Shown: piece after piece, positions 37,568 through 50,604 of the stretch
Layout: each line of letters begins with the position of its first letter
Numbering within the stretch: the stretch's first letter is position 1
DNA from: Hemibagrus wyckioides
Lineage: Eukaryota; Chordata; Actinopteri; Siluriformes; Bagridae
Assembly: GCF_019097595.1 (NCBI RefSeq)
Contig: NC_080715.1
Coordinates: 23,804,073 to 23,868,072, forward strand
DNA length: 64,000 nucleotides
Direction of reading: 5' to 3'
Made by a program: the position numbers and the translations under genes
Notes under the pieces: model-generated
Seen by the model: the letters and a program-made list of their open reading frames with translations, nothing else
Told to the model about the DNA's origin: nothing
Database searches by the model: none

Positions 37568-37702
37568 CTATTCATCAGAACGGGCTTGCCATGAACCAGG
37601 CTCTGTTGGGCCTTTCTCCCAGCATCCTACCCGGCCCCAAGGAGGGTGACCTGGCCACTCACGACATTGGCCACGAGGCTAAGAGACTGCACTCTGAGAA
37701 AG
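37568..37702 (+). CDS. dach1: dach1 exon E: HQNGL...GPKEGDL segment
   Basis: Two bases complete the Pro codon begun in exon D. The exon then reads IHQNGLAMNQALLGLSPSIL, PGPKEGDLATHDIGHEAKRL and HSEK, and ends with the first base of a Glu/Asp codon before GTCAGC (37703). It corresponds to the linker just before the DACHbox-C region. Several residues differ from the mammalian form (for example ALLGLSPSIL and LHSEK), but the core GPKEGDL and the length agree. The GTCAGC donor is weaker than GTAAGT, and a 16-kb intron follows, which makes alternative use of downstream sequence conceivable. Confidence 0.95.
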
Positions 37703-38030
37703 GTCAGCTTTCTTCTTTATAAAAACTGTCATGTCTCTTAATTATCAGTCTCTGAGCCACATTATATACATTACTATTGATTGAAACGCACTTGACAAAC
37801 AAATCTAGCAGGCAGTTATACAGCTGTGCCTCTTCTCTTCAGTTTATTGCATTAGTAGTTATTTTGCCATCTAGTGGTTTTACTCTTATGTTATATTTAT
37901 TTATAATAATAATTATTTATACTACACATGGAATAAAACATGAGCAGTCACCCTATTATGGGAAAATAATCAATGAGTGAAGAACATGGGGCTGCCCCAC
38001 CTAGATTTTTTTTTTCCAATAACAGCCTGG

Positions 38031-38092
38031 TTTTATATCAGATCAATTTGCCAATGACTACAGGTTTTTTTTTTTATTATTAAAGAATGAAG

Positions 38093-38127
<35 letters not shown>

Positions 38128-38300
38128 TATCTCTTTCTACATTTACTGTTGTGAAACAAGTTCCTGCTATCACTTATTTTATAGCAGCCATAAACAGTCA
38201 TGCTTTCTCCGGCCACCCTTTCACTAATAAGACATTAATAAGACAAAAAAAAGCAGCTTGTGATGTTACCAAGAAACAATAAAGCCACCTATCCTGTCTG
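38031..38300 (+). repeat. unclassified interspersed repeat, copy 1
   Basis: It shares blocks in the same order and orientation with 54288-54505: CAATTTGCCAATGACTACA / CAAATTGCCAACGATTACA, CCTGCTATCACTTATTTTATAGCAGCC / CCTGTTATCACTTATTATAGCAGC (short parts only compared), AATAAGAC, and CAGCTTGTGATGTTAC / CAGCTTGTCATGCTAC. An AT run (38096-38124) lies inside this copy. No ORF or clear terminal repeats are seen, so its class is unknown. Confidence 0.75.
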
Positions 38301-39104
38301 TCTGAACATTTTTACAGCTTTATCTGGAATTGTTTCAAAGCACTGGACACTCCTTATACTGGAGGCACCTTCCAAAATAAAAATAACTAAATAATAAATA
38401 AGAAAAAAAAGAGTAAAAACAAAGAAACAAAAATTAATTAAATAGATAGCTTCTGCCATACAGTCTCTGTGGTGGTCCTTAAAATATGAAACATAACATA
38501 TTCGATTGAGTGCATTGATATAAATCTTACAGCTGAAGCTACTCTCCAAGCTGTACTGTTATAGGAAACGTATCAACACCATGTAATCAATCGAGTCTTC
38601 AACAGCACTTTGGTGTAGTTTTGTGGTTTCTCAAAGCCACAGATTGTTAATGCAAGTAAAATTATGAATTAGAGGGTTTTATACAGACAGGAAAGTCTTC
38701 ATAATGTGGATGTGTCACATTAAAATCTGGGATTCTAAGCATTTATAAAGCCATTTATGTAAAAACAATATATATTATATATACATAATTGTTGTAGTGA
38801 TGACAGTAGAAACCTTTCTTATTTGAAACAACAAACTGCTTAAAAATAAAGTCATCCTGTTTAGACTTCGCCGGTGAACTTAATTGAGAAATGCTGTGCA
38901 AATATTTCTTTAGCAGCTCATCTAATGTAATACACAATTTAGTGTGAATCCTAGACCTCTCTGCGTTAATTGCAATCACAAATCATCATCAGCATCCATT
39001 TTGGAGTAAGACAATATGTGTAATCGTATTGCTTTTAGATTACTGTTTATTATTAGGCTGTTAAGTATGATGGTTTGGGGGGAAAAGGAAAAAAGCATAC
39101 ACAG

Positions 39105-39136
39105 ACACAAACACACACACACACACACACACACAC
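39105..39136. repeat. (CA)n microsatellite
   Basis: CA array of about 16 copies. Confidence 0.93.
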
Positions 39137-39779
39137 AGGCATTTGGATTAAATACAAATCGACTTGAATAATAGATTTGAGTATTCTCTGATGGCAGAGG
39201 CCTGGGGTGGGGAATTGTTGGCTGGGGGTGATAATGATATTAAAGCCACTATGGAAATCACTGGGACGCACGTTCCCTGATGGATCGGTCCGGTGAGGAG
39301 GGACTGTGCCGGACCTGCCTGTAGACGGTGCAAGTCTGTGAAGCAGAGTAATTAGCATGATTATATGAATTTACAGGTCAGGACGTAGGTGTGATGATGG
39401 GTGGGGAAATGCACAGACGTGTTTCAGTCCTAAACTCTCACTCTGTGTCCCACTATACTCGACGGATGTTCTCGCTTGTATATGATAATATTATCTTGAT
39501 ACCTGTCATTCCTCAGAATGCATTGCTTGTATTATTCCCCAGCAGAGACATATCGGCGCTGTTAAAAGCTTTGCAGCAAACACCCAGACCCCCCCCCCTT
39601 CTCTCTGTAGAGCAATTCTCTCAACCTTTTTAGATGGCAATTGAGCCAGATTGGTCTTGATTCTCTCTGACTGGGAGAAAATCCACATTGTCTATTTGTG
39701 TTACCATTGCATTACCATTTAGATGCCCACCATCCCTAATATGTCACACAGCTTGATTAGAATTCAAGGCTCTCTAACG

Positions 39780-40440
39780 TTCACGCCAAAGGTCTCAGGC
39801 TGTGGAAAACATTTTTATAAAATAATCCATTAATGCAGAGGAGTGCAACTAAATTAGTTACCAATTTGCTGAGCATGAATTAATGAACAGAGCTTCTCCC
39901 GGCTCCCAGAGTTGTAATTTTCATAATAACCTCAGACCTTTATTTGGCAGGTTGTTTAGTTTTTTCGTTTGAAGGTTTTCATTAGTCTAATGAGGACTGT
40001 GCAAGGGCGAGCAGTCAGCACAATTTACATGAGGAAGCTATCATAATAAATGAGGCAATTTGAATAACACGCACAGGTTTATGCCGCAAGATAAGAGAGA
40101 TTGTACAGGCAGATCTGGAGGTAATCAATACGTTAAGACCAACTAATAACCGAAGTGAAAAGAATAAAATTAATGATAGATATATTGAACTGTAATGATA
40201 TGATACATGATGCATTAGATTAATAAAATGAATGTGGCTCATTGTTAAATGGAGGGTCAATGGCCAGCTTGACTTTGTTTATGACGGACCCTTTTTAATT
40301 AGGGTTGTTCATCGGATCAGTTTGTTTAGACAAATGAGATTACATTCCAACGGTTTAATGGTATTTCTCCACTTCTTCAATCTTTATGGTCTTGGCAGGG
40401 CATTAAATTAATTTCATGCATTATACTTCCAAGTACTGTG
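39780..40440. promoter_or_regulatory. candidate conserved non-coding block 8
   Basis: Repeat-free 660 bp. It carries AATCCATTAATGCAGAGG, CTAAATTAGTTACCAATTTG, GCATGAATTAATGAAC, CATTAGTCTAATGAGG, AGGAAGCTATCATAATAAATG, CTTTTTAATTAGGG, CATTAAATTAATTTCATGC and others. The ATTA/TAAT density and even composition are typical of deeply conserved developmental enhancers; inferred only. Confidence 0.33.
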
Positions 40441-41739
40441 CAAAGGGATACTGTAGAAAAGCTGTAGAGAAACAGACGACACAGAAAACACATGTTTCAA
40501 GTCTTTTTTATTTATCTGTTTCTTTAAAGAAAAGCTAACAGTGATTAAAATGGAATTAAAATGGTAGAATACAGCACAGTGTTAGCATATGGCTTAGCCA
40601 GCAGAAGTCCTTTGCACCAAAGCAGAAGTAAAACACGAGCTGTTGAGCTGAATTGCTTTACAAAGAGAATCTGTCAGAATTGCTTTTGATAAACCTTGTC
40701 CCATGAAACAGCAGGTAGTTGACAAACAAGGAAAACTGAAAGGTACTAAAGCTTTGGCAGTAAAACTCATTTTGGACATCAAACATTTAACATCGTTCCT
40801 CTCCTTGGGGGAAAATGCTCATGATTGCATGCACATATGGGATGGGGGTGGGTGCGTTGTGGGGTACAGTACCAACTAAAGGAGGAATTTAAGCCATAAT
40901 TAATGCTCGGGGTCATAATATTAGAATGAATAAGCAACAGAAATACTGGTAAAAATTACAGGATATATTTTAGTCCATTTTTTTCTTCCAGTATCAGTAC
41001 AATGTACAACCCAACTGAGTTCACACATGTGGAAGAGGTGCAGGTGGGTGTACTGTACATGATTGCACCCTACGTCACAATCATTGAGAGTTACGTTCTG
41101 TGAGCCATGTTGTACCGACAGTGCAGCGCAATGAAACTAGCCATTAAGATAATAGACACATCTCGCCTCAGTCTGCTGTGAACTCCGTTCTTTTCTGCCT
41201 GATCTGGTTTCTTCGTGGAAAACGTGGAATTAGGAACATATTCATTGCGTGGATGGTGCTCTTGTGTGTGTTTATGCTAATTAACGTTTAACTAAATGAA
41301 TGTTTAGTTCTTTAGGCTTTCTTTGTTACGAGCACAAAGTTAAACTATTTGTGTTTAATGATTTTTTTTTGTCAGTTTAACCTAATAATATCTAATATGA
41401 TATATAATATTATACATATATTGCTGTATAGATGCATATAAAGCATATGAAGGAGGTGTTATGACAAGCCACTATAAACAAAGACAGGAAATGTTGTAAC
41501 AGATACTGTTAAGTAACATTTAGTTCATGCTTGCAGATACTCTAGACTCATTACTTGTGATATCTAAATACATATCTTTTACATATTATCGGTTAGAAAT
41601 CGGTTTTGAATTAGTTTGATGGTAGACCTACAACCTCTGCAATTTTGTGATCACTTTTCAATTTTGTTATTCTATTTATTTCCATTATAATTGCTATTAT
41701 TACCTGCCACAGGTCATGGCTAAATGTAGGTTTTTTTGC

Positions 41740-42980
41740 ACCTGTAACGTGAGGCAAGATGTTGAATTTTGGTTATTTAACCACATGATTTGAAGGCAAT
41801 GTGTAGTAATGTTCGAATTTTACATTATGTACCCGTTAACACTTGTTTGATGTGTAGCAGCATTTGTAAGATGTTAAATTTTGGTTGCTTAAATGCCATG
41901 ATTTAAATCAAACAAAATGCAGTGGCACCTTTGAATAGGAATTTAATTCGTTCTGGAGGCGAGAAATTTGTATTGCTGAACAAATTTTCCCATAAGAAAT
42001 AATGTAAATGCAGGTAATCCGTTCTAGCCACCCAAAAAATATTATCAAAATTACCAATGTGAAGTATATGTAAACTGTATGGCTGCTTACAAAGAACTGA
42101 CCCAAGTCAAGCATTCTATGTGTTCTACGATGTATTCTATCGTGCCACCAAGCTTCTGTCCACAAAAAAACACCCAAAAAATCACCTAGCTTTTGAACGC
42201 ATGCCGATGGCAGTGTTGGTATCGTGGATTGACTGAAATAAAAAAAACATAAAATTAATAAACTTGCTTTGGTTGGTTTTTCTTGGCTTTCCACTGATGC
42301 AAACAAGTTTTGAACAGCTCCCGGACATACGCGCAACTTAGCCGGTGTTTGTTTTGCTCGGTATGCTGATGTGAATTTATTGCAAAACTTCGATTCTTAA
42401 TGTCGAATATTTGTAAGGGGCCGTCCCTTCATATTCATATGCCGAGGATCCACTGTATCAAAATTAAATGATTTAAAACATTTCAAGTTTGTGTATGTTA
42501 ACATTGTGACATAGCAGATGTTGGGTTTTGGTCGTCATAATTTAAGACCAAACGTGGATATTCTATACCAATATGAGGGCATAAAATTTTTGGAAGACAC
42601 AAAATTTTGGTTACTTAATACCATGACTTTAAACCAAGAAAATATCAACGCTTGATTATGTTAGAATTTCAAATTTCATCACTAGGATGTTTTGGAGATG
42701 TTTGAAATATTGAAAGTTTAGCAAATGTTTGGAAGATGTTTTGGTCATCATACCTCACAACTAAATGTGAGAATTCTACATGAAGTTGGAATTAGAGGTC
42801 TGCAAGATGTTGCAACTTGAAACCAGCAAAACGTCAACATCAGCTGTCACCAATATCCTCCACCAAATTGACGGTTGGCGTTAGACGTTGTCCTGACATT
42901 GCTTTTGAAATCACAACCTATATTCAACCAAATATCAGTGTCTTAATCTGTTGTTGGTCCACTGGGATATCTTTGAACTG
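41740..42980. repeat. degenerate tandem repeat of about 90-120 bp units
   Basis: The phrase AAGATGTTGAATTTTGGTTA and relatives recur: near 41757, 41869 (GTTAAATTTTGGTTGCTTAA), 42519 (GTTGGGTTTTGGTCGTCA), 42600 (CAAAATTTTGGTTACTTAA) and 42730 (GAAGATGTTTTGGTCATCA). Following motifs such as CATGATTTAAA-C-AA also repeat. The 3' part (GACGGTTGGCGTTAGACG, CAACCAAATATCAGTGTC, GTCCACTGGGA) resembles a family frequent in fish genomes. A MITE interrupts it at 41920-42455. Confidence 0.7.
41920..42455. mobile_element. TA-flanked MITE, Tigger/pogo-like ends, copy 2 (nested)
   Basis: Begins CAGTGGCACCTTTGAATAGG and ends GCCGAGGATCCACTG followed by TA (42456-42457). Inner sequence matches the element at 20726-21301 in reverse orientation (for example GAACTGACCCAAGTCAAGC here and its complement there near 21115). 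The left flanking dinucleotide is TG, probably a decayed TA. The host repeat unit resumes on either side: ATTTAAATCAAACAAAA ... TATCAAAATTAAATG matches the uninterrupted unit TTTAAACCAAGAAAATATCA near 42630. No transposase is present. Confidence 0.82.
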
Positions 42981-45900
42981 TGTGGTTTTGCTTGCATATA
43001 GTTAATTACAGGGACATGGCAGTAGGTCACAGGGACTAATGGGATATAATGATGTTGTCTGTGATCCTGATTGGTGGAAAGAAGAGCTTGTAGATTTGTC
43101 CAGTTCTCCACTGGGATCGTCCATTTTCCTGAAATCATCGCCATCCACCGGAGAGTGGAGAATTAATGCCCCAACATGTCTTCATTATTCAGTGCAATGA
43201 CATTTCTCTTCACATTGATCATTAGACACTTCAAGTGAAGTTTTAGCGGAAAGAAAAACTATATAAAAGGAAGACTGAGAAGCAGTAAAGTAAGTTTATT
43301 AATAACTCATCCTATTTTCAGTCAGGGTATTCTTAATAATAGCAGAGCTATTATGTGTGTTGAATCGTAATTATTTCTCAGACCAGGTCCCATATTTGTC
43401 ATGCAACTCAGAACAACTGCAGCTCATTGTGGTGAAGTAAGAACTGCTTTACTGTAACCCAACCCCTTTATTGACAGCTCATTGTGCCTTCGGGTTCGAA
43501 GGAACTGATGCGTACAATCAGCCGCGGTATTCGGCTCTAAATGTGCAGTGAATAATCACATTTGATTTGTACGAGCTGACAGGCGCTGGGATGCGGTCAG
43601 ATGAATGAGTATTACTTAGATAATTTGCCAGCTGGTCAGTGAATGGAGAAGCATGTGTTAGCCATTAAATGATTTCATGAAAGAAAAAAAAAGGAAAAGA
43701 AAAGAATGACCTTTTCCTCAAGTACATCAAAAGATATGGAATAAAAGTTTTTATTTTTCTTGACCTGCTTTAAAAGCTGAAATCAAAGAAGAGATGCGAG
43801 GCATGATAAAGAGGAGAAGGGTGTAATTAGAAAGCATCGCGTTTGTGCTTTCCTTTAAGCCAGACGTCCTGTTCGGTGTGTATAATGCAGGCAATTATTT
43901 CAGGTTGTGTTTGGATGGTATCTTGCTTAAAAAAAATTTTTTTTCTTGGTTTTTTTTTGGCATGTATTAAATTAGACATGTACAAGCAATAAGGAAAATC
44001 TAATAGAAGCAGATATAATGTGGTGTAGGATAACAATGGGAACTCGTAGCTGATTGTTTCTTCTGATATGCGGCGCATGTCTCCTTGGATTTCAGCTTCA
44101 TTTCCTTTATAATGGAACATTTTGAAAATAATTGTGCTGATTTCACTTAGCATAGGATAATTATCATATATAGCGTCTAGTCTGTAATACCTTTTGTTCT
44201 TTACTGGTACTTTTCAGTATAGACACACTAGACCTGATGTGTAATAATCAGTCTACATGTAAACTGAATTAAAAAGTCTATGTAAAATTCAACATAATTG
44301 TTAAACAGGTGTGATGTTTGGACACATCACTTATATTCTGGGTTAATGTTCATTGACAGTTGCAAGAATCTATATCTAAAGTCTCTGTATCACCATAGCT
44401 CAGCTTTGACAAAATAAGAGCCATAAGTAAGACGTGTAAGCAATCTGTCAATCTAGGAACGCATACTCAAGTATTGAAGGAATGTTCTGTTTTAAAAACT
44501 TAGGTCACCTTCAGCAAAACTACAGTTCAGGAGTCTGTATCAGCACCCACTATTCTCCTCATCAGCAATGCCTGCATTCAAAGCATGTTTTCTTTTGCCT
44601 TTTTAGTGTCCTTGCCAATCTGGCTTCAAAAAAGCAGCGGATGGAGGTTTGTGCTGACTCTGCTGACTTTCCGTAAGACAAAAGGCTGGATCATTAGCCA
44701 TAAGGAGCCGAAATGTGACTTGGCAAGCAGTCAGGGTTTATGATCAAACAACTTGTCAGTGTGTCCTGTCCAAATGAAAGGGTGCAAAAAAATAATTCAA
44801 TAGAGGATCAATCAAATTTGCGAGCGATGTAACAAATAGTGCTGATGATGCAGGATGAGAAATTCCCCCCAGGAGCCTGCAGTTCATTTGGATATTTGCT
44901 CTCCTTCTCACACGTTCCGGTGCGTGACACCACTGACTGCTAAATTACATTTCATAAAAAGGGTGGCTGTTTTAGGCATGTTGAAAAGAACGAGGTTCTT
45001 TTTAATCTTTGAAATGCCTTAAAAGTGACAGAATGCTTTCTCCTGCCAAGATGTAAGGCTTAGACAGGGAGATAAATATGCTGTGGTCAGCTAAGTGTAT
45101 CTAGTGAGCGGAGAGGCAAATTTAATAATGTATTATCATTCAGTGGAGAAGGTGAAATCTCCTTGTCCATCACAACATGCCGCGCTGCTTCATGTTACCC
45201 TTCATTTCAATAGAGAACAAATGTGTTGCAGAGACACGAGCACTCACAAGGGGGGATGTTGATTTTTTTTTCTTCCTTCTAGTCCTTTGGGGGATTTTTT
45301 AAAAATTTCTGTATTACTAAAAAGTCCCACCTTTGCATTATTTTTTTGTTTTTTTGTGTGAAAGCATCCTCCTTGTGAATTCTAGCTGCATATCAGCGCA
45401 TCTGGTCTTAAGCCAATGCACACCGCTGTGAACAAATTTACCTGTTTGCCCTTGGACAGATGAAATGTATGAAACAATTAGCAAAACCCATTTCTTTGCA
45501 TGGCTAATTTGCCGTACAGACTAAAAAACACAGCACAGCAACTGTCGCAAGAAGGTGAGCTTGACCCTGACGTTGTTCCTGCTTTTTTTTTTTTTTTTTT
45601 TTAATTTCCTAAGGAAGTCAGAACTACCTAGTTGGATTGTCCAGCTTCATGTTTCTATTTTGTAAACAACCATTACAAGATGTCACCCAGACAACATTTT
45701 ACTGAGATAAACAACTGTAAATATTCGCTGCACATACGGAGAGCCGTGTTTCTTCTTTGTACTGCTATCTGGAGCCCTATTAAAGTGTAGCCCTGCCAGG
45801 CACTCAGTCTAATAGAGCTCTCTTATCATGGTGCTGAGTTGGAGTTGACTTGCGGACATGGTGAGTCAAGCCTTTAAATTCCGACTCTACTGTAATTATA

Positions 45901-46119
45901 GTCTGATACTTAAGGCTTTTATATCCTTTCACTGTGAAGTAAATCAGTCCTAATAAAACAGAATGTGGGGTGTAGGCAAACTGCTGGAAGACTAATTCTC
46001 TGCTCTCTTCTGGCTTTACTTGTGTGTTTTAAAGCCTGCCTAAGTATTCCAGTCACCTTGACTTTGCAGCAGCTGAAACCCCGGAGAAGCTGTTGCTTAT
46101 CCACCCAACCCCAGCCTGT

Positions 46120-46640
46120 CAATTAGGTGTTTAAAAATTAATCTCTTTAACTGGAAACACCATGCCAGCTTTCTTCCATCTGTAAATGGAGTGTTATTAA
46201 TTCAAGCAGCACAAAGCCAGCGCTATGAATAATATTATCAAAACAGATTTCCACACGTTTAACACGTCGCCCGCTTTTAAAACCCCTAAGTATTTTTTAG
46301 AACTGTGAACCAGGCGCAAATGGATTTGCATCCATTTTCGCACACTCATGCTAGAAAAAGCAACAGCAAGTCAGACTCGGGCTTCCTAAGCCCTGCTTTT
46401 ACCAAAGTTTACATTTCCATTTACTTTTTTTTTTTGACTTTCATTTTTCCTTTTACAAGCCACTCAGTATGTTGAGCCAGGATTAGCACCAGACTCTGCT
46501 ATAGAGCGAATACAAGAGCGTCCTCGTTCCCCGTAGGAATGCAGCGCAATACAATGATATTAATACGTGGGCTCGTTTTCAACCGACACGCTCCTCTGCC
46601 GTCCTGCTGCAGTCTCCGTGCTATTTTTCAATGGAAGAAC
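46120..46640. promoter_or_regulatory. candidate conserved non-coding block 9
   Basis: Mostly complex sequence: GTTTAAAAATTAATCTC, GGAGTGTTATTAATTCAAGC, GCGCTATGAATAATATTATC, AAACAGATTTCCACACG, GCAAATGGATTTGCATCC (a palindromic octamer-like ATTTGCAT) and AATGATATTAATACGTGG. Possible enhancer, inferred from motif content. Confidence 0.25.
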
Positions 46641-47501
46641 ACTTGTTCTGTATTACAGTGTCAGTTTTTCTAAAGCATGATTTAGTGTGTAACTTACAGG
46701 AGCCAGTGACATATATAACTATTGTTCAAAACAAAACTGTAAAACCTTTAGTACAATAAGTTCATCTCTTGATAACAGTACTGGAAAGTTTCAGAGTCTA
46801 TGGTACAGAATGTCGCCTTGTCTCTAGATAAATTTCTCTTAGTCTATTAGCCAACTAAACTAATAATCTTTTGAAAAATGTGTCCCAACCCCACCAGCTT
46901 GAATATGTGAAAAAAGGATAAATCCATTTGCAGCTGGTTCACAGTAATGAAAATACTTTGGGGTTTTTAAAGCGGGAGCACTATGCATTAAAAATGACAA
47001 GGCTGTGCTATTACTAATTTAGCCATGAGCACAAACACAAGAAGAAATGAGTTAAAATCTCTTTTTAAATTACAGGGTCAGTGATAGCTTGATTTAGTTG
47101 ATTGAAAGCCTCCCTTGAGCTACCGAGCATGATACATAACCTGTAATCGCTTAACTCGAAGATTGGTTTCGGACTTTGTGTAAAAATCGACAAGGATGAA
47201 TTAACGTAAATGACTGACAGCAGTAGGCCGGAGGAGTTGCACCAGGTGAAAGAGAAACGTATAACATATTAAGCCAAGACCACAGAGATGGAAGGTAGAA
47301 ATGATTAATTGTATGATATGTTTTATAGTTTTGTAGTTATTAAAACACTACATGCTGATTAGTAGCTCTGTGGAGTTGCATGTTCTCCTTCCTGGTCGTC
47401 TGGTTTCCTTCCATCTTCCATAAACATGCCTACTCTAGGTGAACTGGAAATGCTAAACTGCCCCCGTTGTGTTTTACAAAGAAGTGACCTCAGCCTGCAG
47501 C

Positions 47502-47504
<3 letters not shown>

Positions 47505-47539
<35 letters not shown>
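47505..47539. repeat. (TC)n microsatellite
   Basis: TC array of about 17 copies. Confidence 0.93.
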
Positions 47540-47545
<6 letters not shown>

Positions 47546-48399
47546 TACTCTCTTTTTCTACTTCCTCTTAGTCCATAATTCATCCCATTTACAGACTTAA
47601 TCACTGCAGTTCCCAAATTTGTAAATAAGAACAGCTATTCAAAAGTAACAGACAAACAATAAAACCCTTGAATGCATTTGCTTTTCAAACATTAGACCCA
47701 ATTAATTTGCAAGCATTTGAGAGCACTAGTTATCCAGCCTGCTTTACCTTTTTAATTAGGTTACACAACCCTCTCGCTAACATCAATTGGGTGTCTGTTT
47801 ACAAAAAAAAGAAAAAAATCACTGTGTACGAGCGAGTGGGCCTTTCGTGGAAGACTTCAGTGCTTCAAGGTGCACTCTCATAGAAACAAAAAACAAAAGC
47901 AGCACACAGGGGGTTGGTTTATGCCTGCATTACAGGCGGTCAAGCCTTTAATCCTCAGTGGTCTGGTAACGACATATCGTCTGCATTTATTACATGGAGG
48001 AGCACGGTCGAAAGGAGGAAGAAAAAAAGCGCTGACTTTGAACAAATGAACAAGCTGACCTTTATGCAATAAATATGACAGGGGCAGTATAAAAGGACGA
48101 GACGTCTTCTTCAGCTTCGATGTGCATCAGAGACTCTTGATATGAACGTTTTTTTTTTCCAGGTGTCTCTGTCCCGTCTTTCAGATCTCATCTACTGTAT
48201 TGTGCTTTGGGGCAAAACAGTATATTTATTATTTTTTTTATTATTTTTTTTTTTACCTAAATGACTTTGAACTCATAATAATAACATTTCCATTTTTTTC
48301 CATATGAAACTTTCACCTTAGGATCAGCATCCTATCCTTTTTTTTTCTTTTTTGTCCCTGCTACTTAAGGATTTATGAATATTTCCTGCCTGTCCACCT

Positions 48400-48760
48400 G
48401 TGTCACTATCTTCAGTGTGGCCTTGAGAATACATTTCAATTTATTAAGGCAAAGCAAAGTACTCATTATTTCAAAGAGAGGGGAGCAGAGTGACACGCAG
48501 AATTGGTTATTAATGGCACGGCTCGGCCACGGGGCAGCTGAAATTTAATGATACCCTACATGAAAATATGAGGGTGTCACTTTCTCAAAAGTCATGCGAA
48601 ATGTCAGCGTTTTAAGGTCCCGCCGCTAATTTTATGGCCGTGCACAGTAATGTCTGCGAGCGCATTTTGGAAACACGTTCCAGTGGCTGTGCTGATTATC
48701 CCCTTCACCTTCTCGCCGCTCCCAAATGGGTTTGTGCAGCAAACGATTTAATCTGTAAGT
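48400..48760. promoter_or_regulatory. candidate conserved non-coding block 10
   Basis: Repeat-free block with CAATTTATTAAGGCAAAGC, AATTGGTTATTAATGGCACG, GGCAGCTGAAATTTAATG (E-box), CCGCTAATTTTATGGCCG (caudal/Hox-like TTTATGGCC) and CAAACGATTTAATCTG. The mixed GC and ATTA content suggests a regulatory element; not tested by alignment. Confidence 0.3.
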
Positions 48761-49631
48761 ATAGAGAACATTAACAAAAAAAAAAGAGAGAGAGAGAGAC
48801 AGAGAAAGTCAGAGAGAGAGGGAAACACTGGTTGTGCATTTTCTCAGACACAAAGTCCTCTAAGCGAAATGTTACCTGTTAATCCGGGCCTGACAGACTG
48901 TTGACGTTGACTCTCAGCAGGAATTTGGTAATGGCTAATTTTCATCTTGGAATTAAAGAGCGGAAAAGAGCGAGACAGAAAGGGTAAAGAGCCAGGTATC
49001 TGCCTCTTGAGCCTCCTGGTTTAATATCCTGCCATGCCACAATGCTCATCCTGCTCATGTGCATAACATATGCACCTTAAAGTGGTGAGAGAATTTGCTC
49101 AGTATAAAAACACCCTCGTTTTTACGTGTGCACCCGCAGAGGAGATCCTTTACTGTCGCTTCCTTTAAAGGTCTGTCTTGTTTTTCTGCCATTTAAGCAT
49201 GAATTTGCTTTAACATAACTGTAAAAAAAACAGCAGAGTGCCACCGCTATAAATGACGATAGAATGGTTAAGCTGTAACATAGGTGAATAAAACAGCACT
49301 TTGCTATAAAAGCAGTGCATGCAGCAGAGGCGCGAGGGGAGAGACGGGTGTGGAGATTAGTTCTTGTGTAGTGCAGGGTTGTCTCTATTTATGAGACTGA
49401 AAGGTCATAACCACTCCCCCGGAAAGCGGCAACTTCTTCAGCCCCATTGGCAGGTCAAATAAAATGTAATTGTCTGCTGAAAGCAGCAGCCGCCTTTGCC
49501 GAGAGCGAACTGACATCCTCCAGATTTTAGCATTCTGTTCTCCTGCTGGGAGGAACATGGGTTTGCAAGGACACAGGCTTCACCTGTCAATATATCAAAG
49601 TGACTGGCCAGGCCAACCAAATGCTACCACG

Positions 49632-49633
<2 letters not shown>

Positions 49634-49665
<32 letters not shown>

Positions 49666-49834
49666 TGTTCTTTTAGTATCTATCTCTTTCTCTCCATACC
49701 TTTGTTGTTCTTTCTTCCAGCTCACTTACTTTTCTCTCTCCCTCCCTCCCTAACTCCCTCCCTCTTTTCCCTTTTCCTTCTTCACTCTTTAGCTCCTTTC
49801 CTCTGTGCCTCTCTCTCTCTCTCTCTCTCTCTCT
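49634..49834. repeat. TC-rich region with two (TC)n runs
   Basis: TC runs at 49634-49664 and 49809-49834, linked by an imperfect pyrimidine-rich stretch with CCCTCCCT units. The LSLSLS-type peptides predicted here are artefacts. Confidence 0.92.
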
Positions 49835-50604
49835 CCTCCGGCTCAGTGCCGAAGTTGTGCTGTTTGAAAGGCCCATTGGGACCTCAATTCAAACAGTGCA
49901 ACTCCAAACATATGGCAGATTTTCAGCTCCCAAGGTCAATTAAAAACTATTTATTGCGAGAATGTTGCTAAATTTCCCCAGGTTTTCTCGCAATTTATCA
50001 CAGAATGCCTTGTCTATCATATTAAAAATCAGTTGAGTGGCTTCTGCTCTCCTTGTTGTGACTTTCCATCAGAGATATCAAAGGGTGTCAAGAGGGGTCT
50101 GAGATGTATCCTATCTTCTCTTATCATATGCATCGCTCTCTCTCTCCTACTTGCTTTCCTTTGCCACGGCCGCGTCCAAGTGCTGTTCGCAATACAAATC
50201 TAATAACATGTAAATTGGAGATAAGCCTAGATCCCTGCGAGTGATATTTTTACATTCATAGTTTGTCAAGTCAATTCCTAAGCCCCTGTTTTAGCAGCAC
50301 AACACATAACGACTGAGAAAATTAACTGGAAAGGTGATTTATCACTGCAAGCATACTGTCAAGGACTCCTGCGGCTGCCATGGGAGGGAGGGAGCGTATG
50401 TGCGTACGTCTGGATGCGAACGCTTCGAGAGAGTGTCATTTTAAATTATGGCGTTTTATTCAGAATGCATCGTATTTACAGCGGCCCATTTTTATTTGTG
50501 GCTCCTATTATCCTGCAAAACAGTTGTGCATGAAATGTTATTTGTGACACGGCTGACCCGAAAGGATCTCATAAGGGTTTTTTTTTTTTTTTTTCACTGG
50601 GTAG

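Noticed and set aside
41908..42336. 142-codon minus-strand ORF
   Set aside because: Chance frame inside the nested MITE; its counterpart in the other copy is not preserved.
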